Shown: positions 57,102-64,000 of the stretch, piece by piece
Layout of the letters: every line of letters starts with the position of its first letter
How positions within the stretch are numbered: the first letter of the stretch is position 1
Source of the DNA: Kordiimonas aestuarii
GTDB taxonomy: Bacteria > Pseudomonadota > Alphaproteobacteria > Sphingomonadales > Kordiimonadaceae
DNA length: 64,000 nucleotides
Assembly: GCF_025574465.1 (NCBI RefSeq)
Contig: NZ_JAOBPP010000017.1
Coordinates: forward strand, 1-64,000
Reading direction: 5' to 3'
Notes under the pieces: generated by a model
Told to the model about the DNA's origin: nothing
The model's database searches: none
What the model saw: the letters and a program-made list of their open reading frames with translations, nothing else
Position numbers and translations under genes: made by a program

Positions 57102-57211
57102 ACAGTCTCTTCCTAACCTATCGGTCAAGATGCATTGAAACCATTACGCAAACATGACAGTCGCTGTGTCAGGCTCAAAAACATGCCTCTACACTGCTGC
57201 TGTACTTGTTC

Positions 57212-57258
57212 ATCACCTATTCAGGCATGGCTGTCATACTGCAGCCTGAATAGGTGAT
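57212..57258. repeat. Perfect 15-bp inverted repeat in a divergent promoter region
   Basis: ATCACCTATTCAGGC (57212-57226) and GCCTGAATAGGTGAT (57244-57258) match perfectly around a 17-base centre. It lies between the start of the minus-strand kinase (57101) and the plus-strand lipoprotein gene (57330). It could be an operator, a hairpin or a mobile-element trace. Confidence 0.9.
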
Positions 57259-57329
57259 ACGCCTTTAAACTGCCGTTTTCGGCGTGCAAACGGTGAATTG
57301 TAAAGAGATGCGAGTGAGGACACCCCACA

Positions 57330-57902
57330 ATGATGCAAACCAAAAACTATAAAATGCTTGCAATTGCCCTGCCACTCTGCATGGCAACTGCGGCATGCAG
57401 CCAGAACATGTCTCCCCATTCCTACGATAGCCACGCCGTCGGTGAGGCTCGCCGCGTGGAACGCGGCGTGGTTGACAGCTATCGCTGGGTAGAAATCCGC
57501 AGCGAAAGCGGCGTGGGCACCGCTGTGGGTGTCGGCGTCGGCGCAGCCGCTGGCTCCACAGTCGGGAATAGCGGCGCCGAAAACGTGATCGGCGCCATTG
57601 GCGGTGCCCTCCTTGGGGGCTTGTTGGGGAACAGTATCGATAAATCCGCGGGGAAAAAAAGCGGGTTTGAATATCTTGTTCGTACCGAAAGCGGTTCACT
57701 CATTTCCATTGTTCAGCAAGACCGACACCCCTTTGCCGAAGGCACGCCAGTGGTGGTGGTCTTCTCGCGCGATCGCAGTCGGGTGATCCTTGATCATAGT
57801 GCCTATGAGGATAATCGAGGTGTTGAAACGAGTCGCTACCGCGATGTTCCGCCTATTGAACCGTTTGATGAGGATGACGTAATCGAACCACAGGGCAACT
57901 AA
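57330..57902 (+). CDS. Glycine-zipper outer-membrane lipoprotein
   Basis: 190 aa (ATG at 57330 or the next codon). The leader ends CMATAACSQN, a lipobox-like site. A glycine zipper of the SlyB/17-kDa antigen type follows (GTAVGVGVGAAAGSTVG and IGAIGGALLGGLLGNSIDK), then a small beta domain (YLVRTESGSLISIVQ, FAEGTPVVVVF) and an acidic tail. It should sit in the outer membrane and stabilise the envelope. A good terminator follows. Confidence 0.87.
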   Translation: MMQTKNYKMLAIALPLCMATAACSQNMSPHSYDSHAVGEARRVERGVVDSYRWVEIRSESGVGTAVGVGVGAAAGSTVGNSGAENVIGAIGGALLGGLLGNSIDKSAGKKSGFEYLVRTESGSLISIVQQDRHPFAEGTPVVVVFSRDRSRVILDHSAYEDNRGVETSRYRDVPPIEPFDEDDVIEPQGN

Positions 57903-57935
57903 AATACCACCTCATTCATTAGCTAGACTAACAAA

Positions 57936-57967
57936 AAAAAGCGCCATAATCAGTTATGGCGCTTTTT
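57936..57967 (+). terminator. Terminator of the glycine-zipper lipoprotein gene
   Basis: A perfect 14-bp stem, AAAAAGCGCCATAA / TTATGGCGCTTTTT, with loop TCAG, 33 bases after the stop. Confidence 0.93.
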
Positions 57968-57990
57968 GAATACCAAACGATGCCGACCGC

Positions 57991-58023
57991 AAAAAAAGGC
58001 GACCGAAGGCCGCCTTTTTTTTT
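57991..58023 (-). terminator. Terminator of the Arg/His-rich glycine-zipper gene
   Basis: Stem based on AAAGGCG and CGCCTTT with a short GAA-centred loop and one internal mismatch. It has T-runs on both strands and lies 16 bases after the minus-strand stop at 58040. Confidence 0.88.
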
Positions 58024-58039
58024 CAATTTCTATGGTAGG

Positions 58040-59386
58040 TTAATTGCTATACTCGACGATCCACCGGCGACAGACGTAATTCCCCGCACGTACATCATAT
58101 TCGATGCACTTACGCACTTCCTGACGTGGCGGCGTATAGCTTTGATCTTCATAGTGATAAATGGTCGGATCATCGCCGTAATAATCTGCGGTGTAGCGAT
58201 AACCGCTACTGACTGTGCGACTGTTGCTCCTGGCAATCGAGTTACCAACGGTTGCGCCAAGCAGCGACCCGACAACAATGCCGGCTGTCCGGTTGCGACC
58301 GCCATCAATCTCTGATCCAAGAATACCGCCGACAACGCCACCAAGAATAGTCCCCGCGATCTCATTGCCCGTGTTTGAAGAATATGAGGCATGATAGGTT
58401 GGTTCACTATAATAGGCCGTATTATAGCCATGGTCTATACCTGGACAGTAACCGCCGTAGTGATAGTGGCTGTGGTGCATGTGCCACGACCAGTGAGCGC
58501 GAGTATGCCAATAGCCGGAGTAAAATGGCCAATCCCCATAGTTATAGTGGCCATAATAATTACGCCCACCCCAATAACCATAAGGGTAAGTACCCAGACC
58601 GATGTAAATGCGTGTTTTTCCACGGTAGCGATCATGATAGTAGTGACCGCGGTTGCGGTCGTAGTCACGACCGCGATGGTGATCATCGCGACCACGATCC
58701 CGGCCATTATGACCGTCCCGCCCGCGGTGGTCATTGCCACGCCCACGATGATCATTGCCGCCCCGACGGCGATCGTTATCGTAATTAACATTACGGCCAC
58801 GGTTATTTCCGTTCCAGCCATCATCCCGGCGGCCACCACGATCCCGACGCTGGTTGTTCGTCACCGGAACTGTATTGTTCCTGCGTTTATAGTCCATGTT
58901 AAACGCGTTATTACCGCCAACATCACGACGATCCGTTGCTCGCGGACGACTGCGCCCGTCGTTATCCCGGCGCGTATTGCGAACTTGCTGTGGAATAACA
59001 CGTCTGTCCTGGCCACGTGTCACATTCCTGGGCTCCCGGATCGGGCTGCCTTGTGTATGCTGTATTTGCTTGACCGCGTGGCCTTGACGAGGCGGCGTAT
59101 ACTCACCACTCCGGCCTCGTCGATCTGCGTGTGACACAATGTTGCGCGCACGGCCTGCCGGCGCTGCAATATCCCGCCTGTCTGCCCGAGCTGGTCGCGA
59201 CTGACGAGGCTGAGAAGCCTTCTGGCTCCTGAGTTCTCTGGCCTGCGCCCTGCGGGCAGCGTGTGATTTTGATGGCTCTTCCTGCCGTGCGCGTTCGCGG
59301 CGGTCATCTTTTTTATCCGCAAATGATGCCGTGCTTGGCACGATCAGCATCGCTGTCGTCAGAAGCAGCAGAGATTTTCTCAACAT
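58040..59386 (-). CDS. Arg/His/Gly-rich exported protein with glycine-zipper domain
   Basis: 448 aa with a signal peptide (LLLLTTAMLIVPSTASFA). Residues about 25-255 are strongly basic and disordered, with repeated RGNDHRGRD-like motifs. A Tyr/His/Trp-rich stretch follows (about 270-335). A glycine-zipper membrane motif (AGTILGGVVGGILGSEIDGG and AGIVVGSLLGATVG) comes next, and the end has two cysteines (RKCIEYDVRAGNYVCRR). The C-terminal part resembles other glycine-zipper envelope proteins; the His/Arg-rich part could bind metal or polyanions. Function unknown. Confidence 0.82.
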   Translation of the reverse strand: MLRKSLLLLTTAMLIVPSTASFADKKDDRRERARQEEPSKSHAARRAQARELRSQKASQPRQSRPARADRRDIAAPAGRARNIVSHADRRGRSGEYTPPRQGHAVKQIQHTQGSPIREPRNVTRGQDRRVIPQQVRNTRRDNDGRSRPRATDRRDVGGNNAFNMDYKRRNNTVPVTNNQRRDRGGRRDDGWNGNNRGRNVNYDNDRRRGGNDHRGRGNDHRGRDGHNGRDRGRDDHHRGRDYDRNRGHYYHDRYRGKTRIYIGLGTYPYGYWGGRNYYGHYNYGDWPFYSGYWHTRAHWSWHMHHSHYHYGGYCPGIDHGYNTAYYSEPTYHASYSSNTGNEIAGTILGGVVGGILGSEIDGGRNRTAGIVVGSLLGATVGNSIARSNSRTVSSGYRYTADYYGDDPTIYHYEDQSYTPPRQEVRKCIEYDVRAGNYVCRRWIVEYSN

Positions 59387-59693
59387 TTCAACCTCCGTTA
59401 TTGTTGTGGAAAGCTTAGCGGGCTGAAACTGAACAATGCATGAACCTAGACGTTGGTATTTAGAAATTTATTCCAAAGTTCTGCAAAATATACCTGCCTG
59501 CCACAACCGGCGTGTCCAGCGGGCCTGCCCCGTCAAAACACAAGCCGCAGCATATGACGGCTTTCATCGCATACACCATGATAGCGCGAAACGGCAAAAA
59601 TGTGGCAATTTTTTCACTTTGAGTTTGGCGCACAAAAAGAAAGGCCTGCAACGGGTCAGACCTTTCGACATGCTAGTTTTGTCTGGAAGGCGA
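59387..59693. other. Intergenic region between the Arg/His-rich gene and gatB
   Basis: About 307 bases. It contains the leader of the minus-strand gene starting at 59386 and the gatB terminator. The plus-strand open frame here runs into gatB antisense and is not supported. Nothing else is seen. Confidence 0.6.
59639..59666 (-). terminator. gatB terminator
   Basis: Stem GAAAGGTCTG / CAGGCCTTTC (minus strand, one G-U pair) with an 8-base loop, followed by TTTTTGTG. It lies 28 bases after the gatB stop. Confidence 0.88.
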
Positions 59694-61181
59694 TTAGCCG
59701 TCGAGCTTGGGCTTGAGGAGCTTGTTCACCATGCCCGGGTTGGCTTTGCCTCCCGTTGCCTTCATCACTTGGCCCACAAAGAAGCCAATCAGCTTGTCCT
59801 TGCCTGCCCGGTATTGCTCAAGCTGTGCAGGGTTGGCTGCGATGACTTCGTCAATGATCTGCTCAATCTCGCCGGTATCAGAAACCTGGCGGAGACCTTT
59901 TTCTTCCACAATCACACCCGCGTCCTTGCTGGTGTCAAACATGATCTCGAAGACATCCTTGGCGATACGGCCTGAAATGGTGCCATCTTCAATAAGCGCC
60001 AGCAGGTCCGCGCCCTGCTCCGCCGAGACCGGGCTCTCGGTCACTGATTTGCCAGCCTTGTTCAACGCACCAAACAGGTCACCTGTCACCCAGTTGGATG
60101 CTTTGGCCCCAACGGCTTTGGCATCCTTGCCTGTTTTCTTGACGAGCGCTGCAATCAGGTCCTCGAAATAATCGCATGACTCTTTTTCTGCCACCAGCAC
60201 GCTGGCGTTATAATCCGGCAGACCAAGGTCTTCTATAAAGCGGGCTTTCTTCTCGTCCGGCAGCTCAGGCAGGCTGTCGCGCGCGGCATCAATGAAGGCC
60301 TCATCAAACTCAATCGGCAGCAGATCAGGATCCGGGAAGTAGCGATAGTCATGCGCTTCTTCCTTCGACCGCATGGAGCGTGTTTCGCCCTTGCCGGGGT
60401 CAAACAGGCGGGTTTCCTGATCGATCTTGCCACCAGCCTCGATGATATCCACCTGACGCTGCGCTTCATATTCAATCGCCTGACGCACAAAACGGATCGA
60501 GTTCACGTTCTTGATTTCGCAGCGTGTGCCAAGCGGCTCACCGGCGCGACGCACGGAGACGTTCACGTCGGCCCGCATGCTGCCCTGCTCCATGTTACCG
60601 TCGCAGGAGCCAATGTAGCGCAGGATAGTGCGCAACTTGGTGAGATACGCGCCAGCCTCTTCAGGACTGGTCATATCGGGCTTGGAGACGATTTCCATCA
60701 GCGCAACACCTGAGCGGTTCAGGTCCACGTATGTATATTGCGGGTGCTGGTCATGCATGGACTTGCCCGCATCCTGCTCAAGGTGAATGCGCTCAATGCC
60801 CACGTCCTTGCTTCTCCCATCGCCAAGGTCCAGCGTGATTGTACCCTCACCCACAATAGGATGTTTGAACTGGCTGATCTGATAGCCTTGTGGCAGGTCG
60901 GCATAAAAATAGTTCTTGCGGTCAAAGACGGAGAATTTGTTGATCTCCGCACCCAGTGCGAGGCCTGTGCGCACCGCCTGACGGATACATTCCGCATTGA
61001 TCGTTGGCAGCATGCCGGGCATGGCCGCATCCACAAGGCTGACCTGTGCGTTTGGCTCAGCGCCGAACTCCGTCGCCGCGCCAGAGAACAGTTTCGCGTT
61101 GGAAATGACCTGTGCGTGGACCTCAAGCCCGATGACAACTTCAAAATCGCCTGTGGCGCCCTGAATAAGAAATTTGCTCAT
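59694..61181 (-). CDS. gatB: Asp-tRNA(Asn)/Glu-tRNA(Gln) amidotransferase subunit B
   Basis: 495 aa from the ATG at 61181, with GGAGGTGA upstream. It has the kinase-like cradle domain ([27 protein letters not shown]) and the C-terminal helical and YqeY tail domains ([45 protein letters not shown]). GatB binds misacylated tRNA and activates its side chain for amidation. It follows gatA by 5 bases. Confidence 0.98.
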   Translation of the reverse strand: MSKFLIQGATGDFEVVIGLEVHAQVISNAKLFSGAATEFGAEPNAQVSLVDAAMPGMLPTINAECIRQAVRTGLALGAEINKFSVFDRKNYFYADLPQGYQISQFKHPIVGEGTITLDLGDGRSKDVGIERIHLEQDAGKSMHDQHPQYTYVDLNRSGVALMEIVSKPDMTSPEEAGAYLTKLRTILRYIGSCDGNMEQGSMRADVNVSVRRAGEPLGTRCEIKNVNSIRFVRQAIEYEAQRQVDIIEAGGKIDQETRLFDPGKGETRSMRSKEEAHDYRYFPDPDLLPIEFDEAFIDAARDSLPELPDEKKARFIEDLGLPDYNASVLVAEKESCDYFEDLIAALVKKTGKDAKAVGAKASNWVTGDLFGALNKAGKSVTESPVSAEQGADLLALIEDGTISGRIAKDVFEIMFDTSKDAGVIVEEKGLRQVSDTGEIEQIIDEVIAANPAQLEQYRAGKDKLIGFFVGQVMKATGGKANPGMVNKLLKPKLDG

Positions 61182-61186
61182 GACGC

Positions 61187-62668
61187 TCACCTCCACCACT
61201 CTTCGGGTTTCGCCTTGAAGGCCGCAGCCTCCTCCAGCACGCCCGATACTTTAAACACGGTTTCTTCGTCCCAGGCTTTGCCCAGTATCTGCAGGCCAAG
61301 CGGCAAACCGTTGGCATCCAGCCCCGCAGGTACGCTGGAACCCGGAATACCCGCCAGCGACGCTGGCACTGTGAAGACGTCATTGAGGTACATGGCGATC
61401 GGGTCATCCGACTTTTCGCCAAAGGCAAACGCCGCACTTGGCGCTGTCGGCGTCAAGATCGCATCAACCTTGCCAAACGCTTCCTTGAAATCGTTCGAAA
61501 TAAGCTGGCGAACCTTCTGAGCCTTGAGGTAATAGGCATCATAATACCCGGCAGACAGCACGTAAGTACCGATCATGATACGGCGCTTCACCTCGTCACC
61601 AAAACCGGCGGCGCGGGTGGCTTCATACATATCGGCAAGGCCACCGCCCTCAACCAGTTCACGCAGGCCGTAGCGCACACCGTCATAGCGCGCGAGGTTC
61701 GAGGAAGCCTCGGCCGGGGCCACAATATAATAGGTTGGCAGTGCATATTTGGTATGCGGCAAGCTGATATTGACGATTTCCGCGCCTGCGGCTTTCATCC
61801 ACTCGATGCCCTGCTGCCACAGTGCTTCTATTTCGGCAGGCATGCCGTCAAGGTGATATTCCTTGGGTATGCCGATTTTCATGCCGCGGATATCGCCCGT
61901 AAGCGCCGCTTCAAAGTTAGGCACCGGAATGTCCACGCTGGTGCTATCCTTGGTGTCAAAGCCGGAGATGCTCTCAAGCATGATCGCACCGTCACGCACG
62001 TCGCGGGTGATGGTACCGGCTTGATCAAGGCTGGAGGCGAACGCCACCATGCCGTAGCGGCTGCAACGACCATAGGTGGGCTTGATACCAAACGTGCCAG
62101 TGAAGGCTGCCGGCTGGCGGATAGACCCGCCCGTGTCGGACGCCGTAGCACCCATCGCGCAGTAACCAGCGACAGACGCCACCGAACCGCCCGACGAGCC
62201 ACCCGGCACGAAGTCGTTATTGGAACCCTTTGCGCGCCAAGGGTTTTTCACGGGACCATAATAGCTGGTCTCGTTCGAGGAGCCCATAGCGAACTCGTCC
62301 ATGTTCAGCTTGCCGAGCATCACAGCGCCATCGTCCCACAGTTTCTGGGACACGGTGCTTTCATACTCCGGCTTGAAGCCATCAAGGATATGGGAGCACG
62401 CCTGTGTGTGCACACCCTTGGTGGCAAACAGGTCCTTGATGCCGACCGGGATACCGGTCATGCCCTTTTGCCCGCCGGCCTTGATCCTGGCGTCCGCCTT
62501 GTCAGCCATTTCAAGCGCCATCTCAGGCGTCTTTGCAATATAAGCATTCAGGCTTTCTGCTGCGTGCACCGCCGCAACATGCGCTTCGGCAAGCTCGCGA
62601 GCCGACAGCTCGCCCTTTTTCAACAGATCGCGGGCTTCCGCAATCGAGAGTTTGGTCAAATCACTCAT
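61187..62668 (-). CDS. gatA: Asp-tRNA(Asn)/Glu-tRNA(Gln) amidotransferase subunit A
   Basis: 493 aa amidase-signature enzyme that releases ammonia from glutamine for GatB. The Ser-cisSer-Lys triad is visible as [10 protein letters not shown] (Lys), [11 protein letters not shown] and the nucleophile Ser in [12 protein letters not shown]. It lies between gatC (11 bases upstream) and gatB. Confidence 0.98.
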   Translation of the reverse strand: MSDLTKLSIAEARDLLKKGELSARELAEAHVAAVHAAESLNAYIAKTPEMALEMADKADARIKAGGQKGMTGIPVGIKDLFATKGVHTQACSHILDGFKPEYESTVSQKLWDDGAVMLGKLNMDEFAMGSSNETSYYGPVKNPWRAKGSNNDFVPGGSSGGSVASVAGYCAMGATASDTGGSIRQPAAFTGTFGIKPTYGRCSRYGMVAFASSLDQAGTITRDVRDGAIMLESISGFDTKDSTSVDIPVPNFEAALTGDIRGMKIGIPKEYHLDGMPAEIEALWQQGIEWMKAAGAEIVNISLPHTKYALPTYYIVAPAEASSNLARYDGVRYGLRELVEGGGLADMYEATRAAGFGDEVKRRIMIGTYVLSAGYYDAYYLKAQKVRQLISNDFKEAFGKVDAILTPTAPSAAFAFGEKSDDPIAMYLNDVFTVPASLAGIPGSSVPAGLDANGLPLGLQILGKAWDEETVFKVSGVLEEAAAFKAKPEEWWR

Positions 62669-62679
62669 TACGCCCGCTC

Positions 62680-62970
62680 CTACTCAATCACTTTGGGGAC
62701 GGCAAAGAAGCCGTATTCACCGCGCGGTGCGTTCTTGAGCACGCTTTCCTGCTTGTCACCGTCGGTGACCTTGTCATCGCGCCAGCGAAGCTTTACGTCC
62801 ACAACGCTCGACATCGGCTGAATGTCATCTGTGTTGACTTCATCAAGCTGTTCGACCCAGCCAAGGATATTGTTAAGCTCGCCCGCGAGCGGCTCCAGCT
62901 TGTCATCTGCAATTTTAATACGCGCGAGCCGGGCAATCTTGGCCACCGTCGCTTTGTCAATGTTCGACAT
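62680..62970 (-). CDS. gatC: Asp-tRNA(Asn)/Glu-tRNA(Gln) amidotransferase subunit C
   Basis: 96 aa, the small subunit that wraps GatA and GatB. It starts [18 protein letters not shown] and contains [19 protein letters not shown]. It is the first gene of gatCAB. With no glnS seen in the window, its presence implies that at least Gln-tRNA or Asn-tRNA is made by amidation. Confidence 0.97.
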   Translation of the reverse strand: MSNIDKATVAKIARLARIKIADDKLEPLAGELNNILGWVEQLDEVNTDDIQPMSSVVDVKLRWRDDKVTDGDKQESVLKNAPRGEYGFFAVPKVIE

Positions 62971-63072
62971 GAAAATTCCCTATGAACTGTCAGGAAAAAC
63001 CGTTGAATTCTGCGCGGAACTTAGCGCCTGAACACGCATACGGCAAGCGGGAATACACGGTACGATACAGAT

Positions 63073-63621
63073 TTAACCGTCAGTGGACTGCCGAAGAGGT
63101 TCGATCCGGCCATATGCAAAAAAATGGCTAATATGATTGTCATCATTCGAAAGCGGCAAATATAACATGGTAAGCCGCACGTGAGGTGGCGGTCCGTCGC
63201 GTTCCTCGCTGGCCCCGATCACACCACACTTCTGTTTGGCCGCCATATTCAACGACGCGATCACCCTGTTCGCCACCGATCGTTTGTGCACGGCTTTGAC
63301 GCATTTTCCTGTAACATCAGAAAAAGCGGCAGCTGCGGCGGAACCATGCAAGTTGACTTTGGCATCTTCAATAACGCCGTCCTGCCCCCATATCGGTTCC
63401 ATCAACGCGATCCAGGGAAGATAGTCCTTGAGATCAGGGGGCGACACATCTGCGCGACAATTGAAAGTTTTATTCCCGCGCTTTGCCGCAAAATACCGAA
63501 TGATGCTGTTAAAGTCGGCACCATACCCCAACTCGCCCGACGCTTTCCTGAGGGTATACTCCCCAGAGCCATACCCTTCCTTTTCGCCGATATTATCAAT
63601 TTCTGTCGAAAAAGATGAAAT
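63073..63621 (-). CDS. PAS_5-like domain protein (start uncertain)
   Basis: About 182 aa as given. The middle (about residues 25-150) follows the pattern of alphaproteobacterial PAS_5 proteins: FNSIIRYFAAKRGN, DLKDYLPWIALMEP, VNLHGSAAAAAFSDVTGK, and an end such as LYLPLSNDDNHISHFF. The start is unclear. GGGAGG at 63627-63632 is followed after 5 bases by ATT at 63621, a rare start codon. An ATG at 63714 and one at 63795 are in frame but have no ribosome binding site and odd residues. A sensory or regulatory role is likely from the family. Confidence 0.6.
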   Translation of the reverse strand: MSSFSTEIDNIGEKEGYGSGEYTLRKASGELGYGADFNSIIRYFAAKRGNKTFNCRADVSPPDLKDYLPWIALMEPIWGQDGVIEDAKVNLHGSAAAAAFSDVTGKCVKAVHKRSVANRVIASLNMAAKQKCGVIGASEERDGPPPHVRLTMLYLPLSNDDNHISHFFAYGRIEPLRQSTDG

Positions 63622-63804
63622 TTTTACCTCCCGACGAGCGGAATGACAGGAAGCATTCCACCCAAAAACCACATCATGGGAAAATACAGTCACCCTCAAT
63701 ATTCGTCCAGACATATTGTACCAAAGTGAACCATTTGATGCGACACCACCACAATCGCAGGATTCTGCTTGCCAAGAAGAGGGCCAAAACGCCAAATCGA
63801 CATT

Positions 63805-64000
63805 ATGAATAAATCACCCGACAAAACCGTTCGCCCATCTGCTATTATCCGGGCCGCTAAACCATCTGACGCATCAGCGCTCAGAGCATACACGCGCACC
63901 ATCTATGCGGAGGGGAAATATCTGATCACCCGCCCGCAGGAGTTTCGTATCAGCCTGCTTCGACAACGTTTCTGGATCGCACGAAAAAGCCTAAACCCAG
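63805..64000 (+). CDS. GNAT-family N-acetyltransferase, N-terminal part (runs off window)
   Basis: ATG at 63805; 65 codons are visible. The text IIRAAKPSDASALRAYTR and AEGKYLITRPQEF matches the N-terminal strand and helices of GNAT enzymes that read E-x2-Y-L-x-T-x-P-x-E. The acetyl-CoA motif lies beyond the window. The Shine-Dalgarno is weak. It is divergent from the PAS_5-like gene. Confidence 0.75.
   Translation, partial: MNKSPDKTVRPSAIIRAAKPSDASALRAYTRTIYAEGKYLITRPQEFRISLLRQRFWIARKSLNP

Noticed and set aside
58391..59134. Long Val/Ile-rich plus-strand frame opposite the Arg/His-rich gene
   Set aside because: The apparent membrane-like translation is the complement of His/Arg/Asp-rich codons, a composition artefact.

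Overview
The window looks like a chromosomal segment of a moderately GC-rich, motile, aerobic alphaproteobacterium. The evidence is the gene order dapA-smpB ... folK-rpoZ-rsh-pyrE-DUF2062-pdxJ-rnc-era-recO-parC, a bpt (bacterial N-end rule) gene, gatCAB, a TakP-type TRAP transporter and many Tat-type leaders. A marine lineage such as Kordiimonadales or Rhodospirillales would fit, but that placement is an impression, not a test. There is no rRNA or tRNA gene, CRISPR array, prophage or recognisable defence island.

Region by region. 1-849: an IS5-family (IS427-like) element whose left end lies outside the window. 1119-7129 (minus): two close PhoX/DUF839 paralogues flank katG, with a DUF3574 lipoprotein translationally coupled to the second copy, then a small membrane protein. 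7197-9783: thiC with a TPP riboswitch, then a GNAT gene. 9912-12247 (plus): a run of small or unfamiliar genes (58, 42, 148, 292 and 94 aa) with an AT-rich leader and local repeats; this is the least familiar stretch. 12277-12961: rpsD. 13148-15909 (minus): a lipoprotein/membrane pair, then a sulfide-detoxification operon (CsoR-family repressor, rhodanese-DUF2892, ETHE1-like persulfide dioxygenase) with a visible operator over its promoter. 15961-24885: an MCP, a beta-hydroxyacid dehydrogenase with a tiny 2TM protein, a penicillin acylase-family hydrolase, motB and an SLC13/RCK permease. 24904-31208: bpt, the TRAP operon and a hybrid histidine kinase. 31410-31799: a VOC protein.

31858-45960 is the housekeeping block: DNA topology (parC), recombination (recO), ribosome and RNA maturation (era, rnc), PLP (pdxJ), pyrimidines (pyrE), stringent response (rsh, rpoZ), folate (folK), uracil repair (family 5 UDG), NYN nuclease-like protein, trans-translation (smpB) and lysine/peptidoglycan (dapA). 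A CAP_ED-FHA fusion gene is inserted in it. acpS and lepB, often found between pdxJ and rnc, are absent here.

46222-59386 is mostly envelope and signalling: a calcium-binding EF-hand protein, an M1 aminopeptidase-like protein, a GGDEF cyclase, a DUF6702 protein, a large HExxHxxGxxH metalloprotease, an SDR, a soluble CBS-histidine kinase and two glycine-zipper envelope proteins. 59694-62970 is gatCAB, implying indirect synthesis of Gln-tRNA and/or Asn-tRNA. The window ends with a PAS_5-like protein and a truncated GNAT gene.

No single new system is proven. The best leads are the small-gene cluster with its cysteine-repeat protein (9912-12247), the CsoR-like repressor with an unusual ligand set and its operator (15572-15885), the CAP_ED-FHA fusion (43784-44563) and a perfect 15-bp inverted repeat between divergent genes (57212-57258).
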